Shown: in pieces, positions 7,130 through 15,548 of the stretch
Layout: each line of letters opens with the position of its first letter
How positions within the stretch are numbered: the first letter of the stretch is position 1
Assembly (NCBI GenBank): GCA_031288535.1
Contig: JAITRF010000022.1
Span: 1 to 59,206 of the forward strand
DNA from: Desulfovibrio sp.
GTDB lineage: Bacteria; Desulfobacterota; Desulfovibrionia; Desulfovibrionales; Desulfovibrionaceae
DNA: 59,206 bases
Direction of reading: 5' to 3'
Made by a program: the position numbers and the translations under genes
The notes under the pieces: model-generated
What the model was told of the DNA's origin: nothing
Seen by the model: only the letters and a program-made list of their open reading frames with translations
Databases searched by the model: none

Positions 7130-9204
7130 AGCAGATATTTCTTGAGCGTCGCGATAACCTCGGATATCTCGACGGGTTTTCCGAGGTGTCCGTTCATGCC
7201 GGCGGCGAGGCAACGTTCCACGTCCTCGCGAAAGACATTGGCCGTCATGGCGATGATGGGCAGTGTTCCGGACCGGGGCGTCCCGGAGGCGCGGATGCGC
7301 CGCGTGGCCTCGTATCCGTCCACCTGGGGCATGTGGATATCCATCAGGACCAGAGCATAGCCGGGATCGGCCACGGCTTTTTCGACGGCCTCCGCCCCGT
7401 CGTAGGCGTAGGTTATCTCCACGCCGGTATGTTCGAGGAGTGAGGCCAGAATCTCGCGGTTTATCTCCACGTCCTCAGCCACGAGCAGCCGCTTGCCCGC
7501 GAAGATGCCGTTCTCGGATTCCGCGGCCGGTTCCGGCTTCGCTCCCTCTGCCGCGATCGCATCGGAAAGGCTTTGCCCGGACTCTTCCAAAGCGGCGCAT
7601 GAGGGGGTTTCTCCGGCGCTTTCTACTGCTGCTTCCGGCGATGTTTCGGGGGAGTCTTCCGGGGGCGCTTCGGGCGACGCTTCGGGCCGCGTTTGTTCCG
7701 CCTGCGCCCGGATCTCGAAAGTAAAGACGGCGCCATGGCCGATCTCGGATTCGATGCGGATATCTCCACCCAGCATCTCGACAATGCGTTTGGAGATGGC
7801 GAGCCCCAGCCCGGTTCCGCCGAATTGGCGGGAGATGCTTCCGTCCGCCTGTTCAAAGGGGACGAAAATCCGTTTCTGCTGTTCTCCCGAGATGCCGATA
7901 CCCGTATCCCGCACCGTGAAGCGTATCGTCTCCTCGTCTTCGGCGGGTTTTTCCGCGATAAGGGTTACACTGCCGTTCTCGGGCGTGAATTTTACGGCAT
8001 TGGAGAGGAGATTCGCGATGACCTGGGCCAAGCGCTGCTCATCCGTAACGATGGTCTGCGGCACGTTGTCGTCGACGGACACTGTGAACCGTTGCGCCTT
8101 CGCCTCCGCGGCGGGCCTGACGATGTCCGCCACGCGTCCGATCATTTTCCGGAGGTTGAATTTGCTGAACGACAGATCAAACTTGTCCGCTTCGATCTTC
8201 GACATGTCCAGAATATCGTTGATCACCCCCAGCAAATGCCGGGAAGCGTCGCCGATTTTGTCCAGGCAATAGCGGAGGCGCTCCATTTTCGCGGCCCCCT
8301 TGCCTATGGCCGTCATGCCGATGATGGCGTTCATCGGGGTGCGCATCTCATGGCTCATGCGCGCGAGAAACTCGGATTTGGCGCGGTTGGACTGCTCGGC
8401 AAGCTCGCGGGCGCGCTCGGCCTCGTGTCTGGCGCGTATTATCTCCGTCGTGTCGTGGAAAAAGGCCATGGCCCCCACGGCTGTTCCCCGTTCGTCCAGC
8501 ATGGGCGTTATCTGGATGAAATAGTGACGGGCGTCCCCGTCCTGTCCGAAGGCGATCTCCCGCTCCGCGCTGGCGGAAAATTTGTTCGCGATCGCGCTGT
8601 GAAACAGATTTTGCAGATGCCGCAAAAAGTCTTCCGACAGCACCGGCGCGAACAAATCGGCAAATTTTCTGCCCAGGATATCGGCGGCGGATTTTTTGCT
8701 GCGCCGCTGGTAGGATTCGCTGGTCAGAATGACGTTTCCCCCTACGTCGCAGAGCAGAATTATCTCGATGCAGTTGCTGAGCAGAAGCCTGACGTACTGC
8801 GCCAGCTTGTTTTTTTCATCAAGGGCGATCTTGTGGCGCTCGTCCAGCTGCCGCACCATGGCGTTGAACGCCTCGGCGAAATTGCCCATGAAATCGACGC
8901 GCTGCTGATAATCTCCTTTGGCGACCTGCTGGGTCTGCCAGGTCAGATGCTTCAGCGAAGCGTGCAGGGATTTGAGAGGCGCGGCCATTTCGTTGCCGCG
9001 CGAGGGCAGGGAACCTTCCAGATCGCCCTTGGCCAAGGCCTGGGCCAGCACCCGCGTTTCCGTGATGCACTCGGCGAAGTATTGCAGCCCCTGGCCCAGA
9101 TCGCGAAACTCTTCGGGCAGGCTCTCCAGGTTCAGGGTCGCCTGCGTCGGGTTGTATATCACATCTCGCAGGTAACTAAACAATATGTCCGCGACAGTTG
9201 CCAA
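7126..9204 (-). CDS. Soluble hybrid sensor histidine kinase (PAS-HisKA-HATPase-REC)
   Basis: 692 residues with no membrane segment, so the kinase senses an internal cue. Order: a HAMP-like linker (about 55-120), a PAS domain (about 140-255), a coiled segment, HisKA with SHEMRTPMNAIIG (phosphorylatable His285), an HATPase with NLLSNAVKF, DTGIGIS and GGTGLGLAI, an acidic Pro/Glu/Ser linker, and a C-terminal receiver with VLMDIHMPQVDG (acceptor Asp about 622) and a late GKP lysine. No output domain or Hpt follows, so a phosphorelay partner must lie elsewhere. A TTG start is used, after GGTGAG. The V4R protein gene lies 58 bp upstream on the same strand and may supply the signal. Confidence 0.88.
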   Translation of the reverse strand: MATVADILFSYLRDVIYNPTQATLNLESLPEEFRDLGQGLQYFAECITETRVLAQALAKGDLEGSLPSRGNEMAAPLKSLHASLKHLTWQTQQVAKGDYQQRVDFMGNFAEAFNAMVRQLDERHKIALDEKNKLAQYVRLLLSNCIEIILLCDVGGNVILTSESYQRRSKKSAADILGRKFADLFAPVLSEDFLRHLQNLFHSAIANKFSASAEREIAFGQDGDARHYFIQITPMLDERGTAVGAMAFFHDTTEIIRARHEAERARELAEQSNRAKSEFLARMSHEMRTPMNAIIGMTAIGKGAAKMERLRYCLDKIGDASRHLLGVINDILDMSKIEADKFDLSFSKFNLRKMIGRVADIVRPAAEAKAQRFTVSVDDNVPQTIVTDEQRLAQVIANLLSNAVKFTPENGSVTLIAEKPAEDEETIRFTVRDTGIGISGEQQKRIFVPFEQADGSISRQFGGTGLGLAISKRIVEMLGGDIRIESEIGHGAVFTFEIRAQAEQTRPEASPEAPPEDSPETSPEAAVESAGETPSCAALEESGQSLSDAIAAEGAKPEPAAESENGIFAGKRLLVAEDVEINREILASLLEHTGVEITYAYDGAEAVEKAVADPGYALVLMDIHMPQVDGYEATRRIRASGTPRSGTLPIIAMTANVFREDVERCLAAGMNGHLGKPVEISEVIATLKKYLL

Positions 9205-9262
9205 AATAGCTCACCGCCTTAAGCGCGTCCGCGTTTGCCGTAACAAGCGGACCCGAAACTCT

Positions 9263-9799
9263 TCAGTTTACGGCGACACCCTTGAAACGGCATACCCGGT
9301 CGCCGTTCGCCCAACAGTCCACCTCGCGGACGTCGTACTGTTTGCCGGTATATGCCTTGAGAATGCCGGCGATGAAGCCCTCGTCGTAATTGCAGACGTT
9401 TTCGTTCGTGACGGGCAGGCCGCTGCAATCCAGATCCTGCCCCACCGTCAGCACGATCTCTCCGGTGTCGGAGTTGAAGGCCTCCATGCGCAGAATGCCG
9501 ATCTTCAGGGTCTGCAGGGAATTCTGCAGGTTCGCCAGAAAGGCCTCGAAATCCGCTTTCAGGTCCAGAACATTGTGCGCAAACTCGGTCCCGGCCAGAA
9601 AACCCGCCTGGCGGAAATATTCATTGGCCTGTTCGCGCCCGTGTTCCTTGCTCAATACGTCCAGCATGGTATACTGCATAAGCCGGTATACGAGCACCGG
9701 CATCTCCTCGCCCAAATCCCCGCGGCCTTCCTTGATGTCTCCGAGATTTTCCCAGGAAAATGAAGAATGGTCATTGCGCTTCAAAAATATGTTGCTCAT
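9263..9799 (-). CDS. V4R (4-vinyl reductase) domain sensor protein
   Basis: A 178-residue protein whose C-terminal half matches the V4R ligand-binding fold, including the closing pattern DCWANGDRVCRFKG (two Cys around a Gly-Asp turn). V4R domains bind hydrophobic or porphyrin-like ligands and often act as sensory modules. The N-terminus LGEEMPVLVYRLMQYTMLDV is typical of stand-alone V4R proteins. Because it lies directly upstream of the soluble histidine kinase and in the same direction, it probably works as that kinase's sensor or input partner; this is inference from position. The ligand is unknown. Confidence 0.75.
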   Translation of the reverse strand: MSNIFLKRNDHSSFSWENLGDIKEGRGDLGEEMPVLVYRLMQYTMLDVLSKEHGREQANEYFRQAGFLAGTEFAHNVLDLKADFEAFLANLQNSLQTLKIGILRMEAFNSDTGEIVLTVGQDLDCSGLPVTNENVCNYDEGFIAGILKAYTGKQYDVREVDCWANGDRVCRFKGVAVN

Positions 9800-9961
9800 T
9801 GTGGAACACCTCCGTATAGGCGCACATTAAAATGTGGAGCGGGAAATAACAAGAGCGGGAAGACAGAAAAAATCCCGTTGCCGCAACTCGCCCTGTGCCG
9901 GCTTGACTTTGCCGGCCCCGCATATAGAATTGACGTTGTTTGCCTGCAAAAGTAAACACTA

Positions 9962-10039
9962 CGAAACCCGAAGGGTTTGCGCCGCCGCGGGCGGGCCGCG
10001 CCCGCCGTCAGGCGACAATATCAAGAGCAAAATGCTATA
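9962..10039. repeat. Family B repeat before valS
   Basis: In the 310-bp gap between the V4R gene and valS. It contains GCGGGCCGCGCCCGCCGTCA, a GC-rich hairpin, followed by the family tail AATATCAAGAGCAAAATGC. 9800-9961 shows no coding potential; both flanking genes should have their promoters in this divergent gap, but none stands out. Confidence 0.6.
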
Positions 10040-10109
10040 GGCGGATACGCCCTGAAACGCCGCATCCCCGGCCCTGCCGGCAAAAACCCGCGCCCGCGGA
10101 GGAAAAAAC

Positions 10110-12815
10110 ATGGCTGAAGAGCAAAGCCCCGGACTTCCGAAAGCTTACGAGCCGGAGCAGGTGGAGGCGCGGCATCGCGCCCTCTGGGAAGAAAACGGCA
10201 TATTCGTTTCGGATCCGTCGGACGAGGCCGAGGCCTATTCCATAGTCATTCCCCCCCCGAACGTCACCGGAAATCTGCACATGGGACATGCCCTGAATCT
10301 GACCCTTCAGGACGTTCTCTGCCGCCACCAGCGCCAGCTCGGCAAACAGGTGCTGTGGGTGCCGGGGGAAGACCACGCCGGAATAGCCACCCAGAACGTC
10401 GTGGAGCGCCGCCTCAAGCAGGAGGGCCTTACGCGCCGCGACTTGGGGCGCGAGGCTTTTGTCGAGCGCGTCTGGCGCTGGAAAGAGGAATACGGCGACA
10501 ATATCCGCCGCCAGATCAAGGCCATGGGCGCTTCGGTCGACTGGACGCGGGAGCGTTTCACTCTGGATGAGGGGCTGTCCCGCGCCGTGCGCCGGGTCTT
10601 CGTCCGGCTCTACAACGAAGGTCTGATCTACAAGGGTCTGTACATAGTCAACTGGTGCTGCCGCTGCCACACCGCCCTGGCCGACGACGAGGTGGACCAT
10701 GTCGCGCAGAAAACCGGCCTCTGGCTCGTGCGCTATCCCCTGGAAGACGGTTCGGGTTTCCTGACCGTCGCGACAACCCGGCCGGAAACCATGCTCGGCG
10801 ACACGGCCCTGGCCGTGCACCCCGAGGACGAGCGTTACCGTGACCTGATCGGCAAAAAAGCCCGGCTGCCGCTTGTGGGCCGCCTTTTGCCCATCATAGC
10901 CGATACCTATGTGGACCGCGACTTCGGCACCGGCGCCTTAAAGGTCACTCCGGCCCACGACCACAACGACTGGCGGCTGGGGCACAAGCATCGGCTTGAA
11001 TTCGTCACGGTCATCGACGAGGACGGCAGGATAAACGAACAGGGAGGCGTTTACGCGGGTTTGAGCCTTGAGGAGGCGCGGGCGGGAATAGTGGCTGACC
11101 TTGAAAAGCTCGGATTTCTTGCGGAAAAACGTCCCTACGAGAACAATGTCGGGCGCTGTTACCGCTGCGCGACCCTCATTGAACCGCGCATGTCCGTGCA
11201 GTGGTTTGTGGCCGCCAAAACCCTGGCGGCAAAGGCCAGGGAGGCCATGCCGGAGCGGACGCGCATTTTTCCCTCCTCCTGGCTCAAGACCTACTATAAC
11301 TGGCTGGACAACATCCGCGACTGGTGCATAAGCCGCCAGATCTGGTGGGGACACCGCATCCCGGCCTGGACCTGCGCGGCCTGCGGCGAACTTATGGTGC
11401 GGGAGGAAGCCCCGGCTTCCTGCCCTCGTTGCGGGAAAGACTCTCCCACCCAGGATGAGGACGTTCTGGACACCTGGTTTTCCTCGGCCATCTGGCCCTT
11501 TTCCACCTTGGGCTGGCCGGAGGAAACCCCGGAACTGGCGCGTTTTTATCCCACCTCCGTGCTGGTCACGGGCTTTGACATCCTCTTTTTCTGGGTGGCG
11601 CGCATGATGATGATGGGACTGCATTTCATGGGCGAGGCGCCTTTCCGCCATTGTTACATCCACGCCCTGGTGCGGGACGCCCAGGGCAAGAAAATGTCGA
11701 AATCCACGGGCAACGTGATCGATCCCCTGGAAATGATCGGCAGATACGGAACGGATTCCCTGCGTTTCACCCTGGCCGCCTTTGCCGCCATGGGCCGCGA
11801 CATCCGCCTTTCCGAGGACCGCATCGAAGGCTACCGCCATTTTATGAACAAGATTTGGAACGCCGCGCGCTTCGCCCTCATTCATCTGGATTCCGAGCCT
11901 GCCCCCCTGCCGGTCGACCCGACGCCCGACGGCACTCCGGCCCTGCACCATCGCTGGATACTCCACCGCCTGGAGGACGTCAAAAACCTGCAAAAGGAAG
12001 CTTTGGCCGAGTATCGTTTCAATGACGCGGCCGCCGGTCTTTACAAATTCGTCTGGAACGAGTTCTGTGACTGGTTTATTGAACTGATCAAGCCGGATTT
12101 GGCCGCGCCCGCCCCGGACGGGGGAGAGCGGGAGAAAGGCGCGGCCAAATCCGTGCTTTACGTCGCGTTGCGCGAAATCCTCATCCTGCTGCATCCCTTT
12201 GTCCCTTTCATCACCTCGGAGATCTGGGATTCCCTGCCCGGACGGGAGAAGGAGAAAGAGCTCTCTCTGACGCCTTTCCCTCCGTCCAGGGAGGTCGCCG
12301 CCTTTGCCGGAGACGCCGGGAACATGGAGACGGTGCAGGAGGTAATCAGCGCTGTGCGCACCATGCGGGCGGAGCTGAACATCCGGCCCGCGCTTAGACT
12401 GTCCCTGCTCATCCGGCCCGCCGACCCCGAAACGCACAGGCTGCTTGAGGGGCAACGCGAGGTAATCATGGTCCTGGCTCGCCTCAAGAGCCTGGACGTA
12501 GACCCGGAAGCCTCCGTGCCCGCCGCTTCGGCCAGCAGTGTGGCGCGTGGCAGCGAGATCATCATGCCGCTTGCGGGAGTAGTGGATTTCGCCGCCGAAC
12601 GCGCCCGCCTGGACAGGGAACTGCTCAAGCTGGAAAAGGAATATGCGGGAGTCTCGGCCAAACTGGCCAACCCGGCCTATGTTGAAAAGGCCCGCCCGGA
12701 GGTGGTGGACAGGGACCGGAGCCGCAAGGCCGAGCTTGAGGATTCCAGAAACAAGCTCAATGCCCTCAAGGCCAAATTCGCGGATTGGAGCCTTTCGCAG
12801 GGCATATCGCGTTAA
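10110..12815 (+). CDS. valS: Valyl-tRNA synthetase
   Basis: Charges tRNA-Val. 901 residues, a normal length for bacterial ValS. Class I signatures are intact: PPPNVTGNLHMGHAL (HIGH-type motif, about residue 50) and KKMSKSTGN (KMSKS, about residue 528). DYGTGALKVTPAHD-type editing-domain sequence appears as FGTGALKVTPAHDHND, and a C-terminal coiled coil (LDRELLKLEKEYAGVSAKL) is present. The start at 10110 follows a clear GGAGG. It stands alone, and a family F repeat separates it from the convergent rlmB-like gene. Confidence 0.97.
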   Translation: MAEEQSPGLPKAYEPEQVEARHRALWEENGIFVSDPSDEAEAYSIVIPPPNVTGNLHMGHALNLTLQDVLCRHQRQLGKQVLWVPGEDHAGIATQNVVERRLKQEGLTRRDLGREAFVERVWRWKEEYGDNIRRQIKAMGASVDWTRERFTLDEGLSRAVRRVFVRLYNEGLIYKGLYIVNWCCRCHTALADDEVDHVAQKTGLWLVRYPLEDGSGFLTVATTRPETMLGDTALAVHPEDERYRDLIGKKARLPLVGRLLPIIADTYVDRDFGTGALKVTPAHDHNDWRLGHKHRLEFVTVIDEDGRINEQGGVYAGLSLEEARAGIVADLEKLGFLAEKRPYENNVGRCYRCATLIEPRMSVQWFVAAKTLAAKAREAMPERTRIFPSSWLKTYYNWLDNIRDWCISRQIWWGHRIPAWTCAACGELMVREEAPASCPRCGKDSPTQDEDVLDTWFSSAIWPFSTLGWPEETPELARFYPTSVLVTGFDILFFWVARMMMMGLHFMGEAPFRHCYIHALVRDAQGKKMSKSTGNVIDPLEMIGRYGTDSLRFTLAAFAAMGRDIRLSEDRIEGYRHFMNKIWNAARFALIHLDSEPAPLPVDPTPDGTPALHHRWILHRLEDVKNLQKEALAEYRFNDAAAGLYKFVWNEFCDWFIELIKPDLAAPAPDGGEREKGAAKSVLYVALREILILLHPFVPFITSEIWDSLPGREKEKELSLTPFPPSREVAAFAGDAGNMETVQEVISAVRTMRAELNIRPALRLSLLIRPADPETHRLLEGQREVIMVLARLKSLDVDPEASVPAASASSVARGSEIIMPLAGVVDFAAERARLDRELLKLEKEYAGVSAKLANPAYVEKARPEVVDRDRSRKAELEDSRNKLNALKAKFADWSLSQGISR

Positions 12816-12819
12816 GATT

Positions 12820-12950
12820 GCCAGGGCTATTTTGCCTGCTTTGGCGGCCGGCGTTGCCGGCCCGCGCCAATCTCGCGGGGGCGGCGCGAAACGTTGCTTC
12901 GCACCGCCGGAGCGTTTCATCCGCACAGATATTTTCAACGACGAAACGTA
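12820..12950. repeat. Family F repeat between valS and rlmB
   Basis: The segment aligns with 47521-47660. Shared cores are GCCCCAATCCCGCGGG-like (here CGCGCCAATCTCGCGGG), GCGAAACGTTGCTTCGC and CCGCCGGAGCGTTTCATC. It fills the whole convergent gap. The GCGAAACGTTGCTTCGC part is itself a dyad and could act as a hairpin for both converging transcripts. Confidence 0.55.
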
Positions 12951-12957
12951 CCGGCCA

Positions 12958-13929
12958 TCATTGCCCGGCGGGGTCGCCGCTTTGCCGGCAGGCCGCGAAA
13001 CATCCGATAAGCATGGCCCCGGCCTGAGCGACGTTCAACGAGTCAAAAGGGCGGGGCATGGGGATGTGCAGAAGGTGGGAACAGCGCCGCCCGAGGCCGG
13101 GGCGCAGGCCGGTTTCTTCGCTGCCCAATACCAGGACGGCCGGAAAACGCAGATCCCCCCGCAGAGCATTGCGCACAGGGGGCGAGGATGCGCCGCCGTA
13201 GGGGGCGGCGCTCGTCCCGTACAAGGTAAAGCCCAGATTCAGCGCCATGTCCAGGCACTGCCCGAGATTGCGCGCCTTGGCCACGGGAAGCTTTTCCAGC
13301 GCTCCGGAGGCGGCCTTTGCCGCCGCCCCGCCCAGGTAAACCCCTCCGTGCCGGGGCAGGATCAGCCCCGCTCCGCCCAGAGCGTAGAGAGTACGGGCCA
13401 GCGCCCCGGCGTTGCCCGGGTCCTGAACCCTGTCCAGCATAAGCGCCAGAGGCAGAGGAGCCTCGGGAACCATGGCCAGCAGGTTTTCCGGAGAAATGAA
13501 GCCGGCGGGAAAAATCCGGGCGACCGCGCCTGCGCAGGGACCGGGATAAATCCGGGCGAAGGCCGGGGCGTCCAGCAGGGTGAAGCGCAAACCCAGAGAA
13601 CGGCAGAGATCGGCTATTTCATCCTTTTCTTTCGTCCGCCGGCCCTTGCGCAGATATACCTCATCCGCCCGCTCCGGACTGGAACGCAGAAATTCCAGAA
13701 CCGGCTTCGCTCCGGGCAGAAGACCGGTTTCATTCTCCGCCCCCGGCGCTTTTTCGTCAGCCGCAAACTCCCCCGCGCCGCCTGGAGCGTTTGACGCTCC
13801 ATTCGTGGATTGTTCCAAGGCGCTTTCCCCGGCCTCCACCCTGTCCCGCCGCAAAGATGCCCCCACCGCCCTGTCCGGGAACACGGCATTTTTCCTTCTC
13901 CGCCTTGCGGGCGTCCGCAATCCTGACAT
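12958..13929 (-). CDS. rlmB: SpoU/TrmH-family RNA 2'-O-methyltransferase (RlmB-like)
   Basis: SPOUT-fold methylase acting on ribose 2'-OH of rRNA or tRNA. All three SpoU motifs are visible: LMLDRVQDPGNAGALARTLY, AVLVLGSEETGL and HIPMPRPFDSLNVAQA. An N-terminal substrate-binding (L30e-like) part begins near GAKPVLEFL. Total 323 residues, of which the first 65 or so are Arg/Ala/Glu-rich, low in complexity and not typical of RlmB. The ATG at 13929 has a GGGAGGG site; the much longer open frame upstream overlaps the AICAR transformylase gene and is rejected. RlmB is the closest guess; a tRNA methylase such as TrmH cannot be excluded. Confidence 0.8.
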   Translation of the reverse strand: MSGLRTPARRRRKNAVFPDRAVGASLRRDRVEAGESALEQSTNGASNAPGGAGEFAADEKAPGAENETGLLPGAKPVLEFLRSSPERADEVYLRKGRRTKEKDEIADLCRSLGLRFTLLDAPAFARIYPGPCAGAVARIFPAGFISPENLLAMVPEAPLPLALMLDRVQDPGNAGALARTLYALGGAGLILPRHGGVYLGGAAAKAASGALEKLPVAKARNLGQCLDMALNLGFTLYGTSAAPYGGASSPPVRNALRGDLRFPAVLVLGSEETGLRPGLGRRCSHLLHIPMPRPFDSLNVAQAGAMLIGCFAACRQSGDPAGQ

Positions 13930-13944
13930 TTTTCCCTCCCAGGA

Positions 13945-14022
13945 CGTTTTACGCTTGAAATGCTTGCTTGACGGTGAGCTTCGCCCGCCGTCAAGCGACA
14001 ATCTCAAGCGCAAAATGCTATA
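13945..14022. repeat. Family B repeat between rlmB and purH
   Basis: It begins GTTTTACGCTTGAAATGC and ends GACAATCTCAAGCGCAAAATG, the two conserved ends of the dispersed units, with a CTTGACGG..CCGTCAAG dyad between. It lies in the divergent 327-bp gap. 14023-14256 carries no gene and no recognisable purine riboswitch. Confidence 0.7.
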
Positions 14023-14256
14023 AAGGAATTCCCGACGCAGTTCACCCGGCATGCGCCCCGCAATGCGGAGCAGGCCTTTGCCGGTCGCCGTCCGGTCCTT
14101 GTTTTTGCCTTTCCCTTGCTGTATGTTCCCGCAGGACCCGTCCAGTTTATACCAGGCCGGGGGTAAAGAAAATATCATCCGGGCAACCGGAAAACCGGAG
14201 ATATCCTGCCGCACGGATTCTGCGCGGGGATTAACTTCCGGAGTTTGGGAGCGTAG

Positions 14257-15531
14257 ATGCCAAAACGCGCTGATGTATACAAGATTCTGGTGCCGGACGC
14301 CTTTCCCGAAGACATAAGCCTGATTTTCGGCGGAGAACGCCTGGATTTTCGTCGCCGCTCCTGGGAAATCGACGGTGAAAGACGCGGCCTGCGCTACGGG
14401 GAAAACCCGGATCAGCCGGCCGCCCTCTATGAAGCCGTGGGGGGCGGCATAAGCGTGGACGGGGTGCGTTACAAGGGCGCGGGATGCGGCCTTGTCTCCG
14501 CGCTTGGGGAAGAGCACATGCTTCAGGCCGGGAAACATCCGGGCAAGATCAACCTCACGGATGTGGACAACGGCATAAACATCCTGCAATACCTGCACAG
14601 AAAACCCGCGGCCCTGATTCTCAAGCACAACAACCCCTGCGGCGCGGCCTGGTCAGGCGATGGCCTGGCCCCGGCCCTGTCCGCGGCCTATTGGTCCGAC
14701 CGCATCGCCGCTTTCGGCGGAGCGGTGGTCGTAAACCGCCCCCTGACCCTTGAGGCGGCCGAACTCATAGCCTCGTCCTATTTTGAAGTGCTCGCCGCCC
14801 CTGACTACGAAGAGGGCTGTCTGGACCTTGTAAAAAAAGCTAAAAATCTCCGTATTCTACGTATACCGGCGCTTGCGGAACTGGATAAGTTCGCGGACAC
14901 GCCCTTTCTGGACATCAAATCTTTAAGCGACGGAGGACTGATTCTTCAGCGCGGGTTTATGAACAGCATCCGCACTGTTGACGATTTCCAGCCCGCCGAG
15001 GCGGAAAAGGACGGCAGAACCCTTGTCGCCCGGCGGCCGACGGCGGCCGAAGGCGAGGATTTGCTGTTCGCCTGGGCCGTGGAGGCCGGGGTCACTTCCA
15101 ATTCGGTCGTTTTCGCGAAGAACGGGGCGACCGTCGGCATCGGCACGGGCGAGCAGGACCGGGTGGGCTGCGTGGAATTGACCATCCACAAAGCCTGCAC
15201 CAAATACAAGGATGCCCTGGCCTTCAGAGAATGCGGCAAAACCCTCTATGAGCTGGAGCGGGAGGCGGGAAAATCCCCGAAGGCCCGCGCCCGTCTTCTG
15301 GATATAGAGGAGCGTTGTCGCGCGGCCAAAGGCGGACTTGAGGGAACGGTTCTGGTGTCCGACGGATTTTTCCCCTTCCGGGACGGAGTGGACCTGGCGC
15401 TTGCCCGGGGAGTGACGGCGATTGCCCAGCCCGGCGGTTCCCTGCGCGACTGGGAATCCATACAGGCCGTGAACGAAGCCTCGCCGCCGGCGGCCATGGT
15501 GTTTACCGGCCGGCGTTCCTTCAGACACTAA
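14257..15531 (+). CDS. purH: AICAR transformylase, stand-alone (PurH C-terminal domain)
   Basis: Transfers a formyl group from 10-formyl-tetrahydrofolate to AICAR, the penultimate step of IMP synthesis. 424 residues corresponding to the AICARFT bienzyme domain: LRYGENPDQPAALYE, ILKHNNPCGAA, FGGAVVVNRP and the closing SDGFFPFRDGVDLA with IAQPGGSLRDWE. The roughly 100-200 residue IMP-cyclohydrolase (MGS) domain of ordinary PurH is absent, so cyclisation must be done by a separate protein outside the window, as known for some Desulfovibrio. GGGAG precedes the ATG. The RNase II/R-type gene follows after 17 bp, so they are probably cotranscribed. Confidence 0.9.
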   Translation: MPKRADVYKILVPDAFPEDISLIFGGERLDFRRRSWEIDGERRGLRYGENPDQPAALYEAVGGGISVDGVRYKGAGCGLVSALGEEHMLQAGKHPGKINLTDVDNGINILQYLHRKPAALILKHNNPCGAAWSGDGLAPALSAAYWSDRIAAFGGAVVVNRPLTLEAAELIASSYFEVLAAPDYEEGCLDLVKKAKNLRILRIPALAELDKFADTPFLDIKSLSDGGLILQRGFMNSIRTVDDFQPAEAEKDGRTLVARRPTAAEGEDLLFAWAVEAGVTSNSVVFAKNGATVGIGTGEQDRVGCVELTIHKACTKYKDALAFRECGKTLYELEREAGKSPKARARLLDIEERCRAAKGGLEGTVLVSDGFFPFRDGVDLALARGVTAIAQPGGSLRDWESIQAVNEASPPAAMVFTGRRSFRH

Positions 15532-15548
15532 ATCTGCCGGCAGGACCC

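Noticed and set aside
9384..9403. Heme-binding or second receiver motif in the V4R protein
   Set aside because: The residues fit the ordinary V4R core; no CxxCH or receiver Asp is present.
14023..14256. Purine riboswitch in the purH leader
   Set aside because: The conserved junction residues and paired loops of a purine aptamer were not found.
12958..14628. 556-codon version of the rlmB-like gene
   Set aside because: Its first 233 codons lie antisense to the AICAR transformylase gene and a repeat. The ATG at 13929 has a strong ribosome site.
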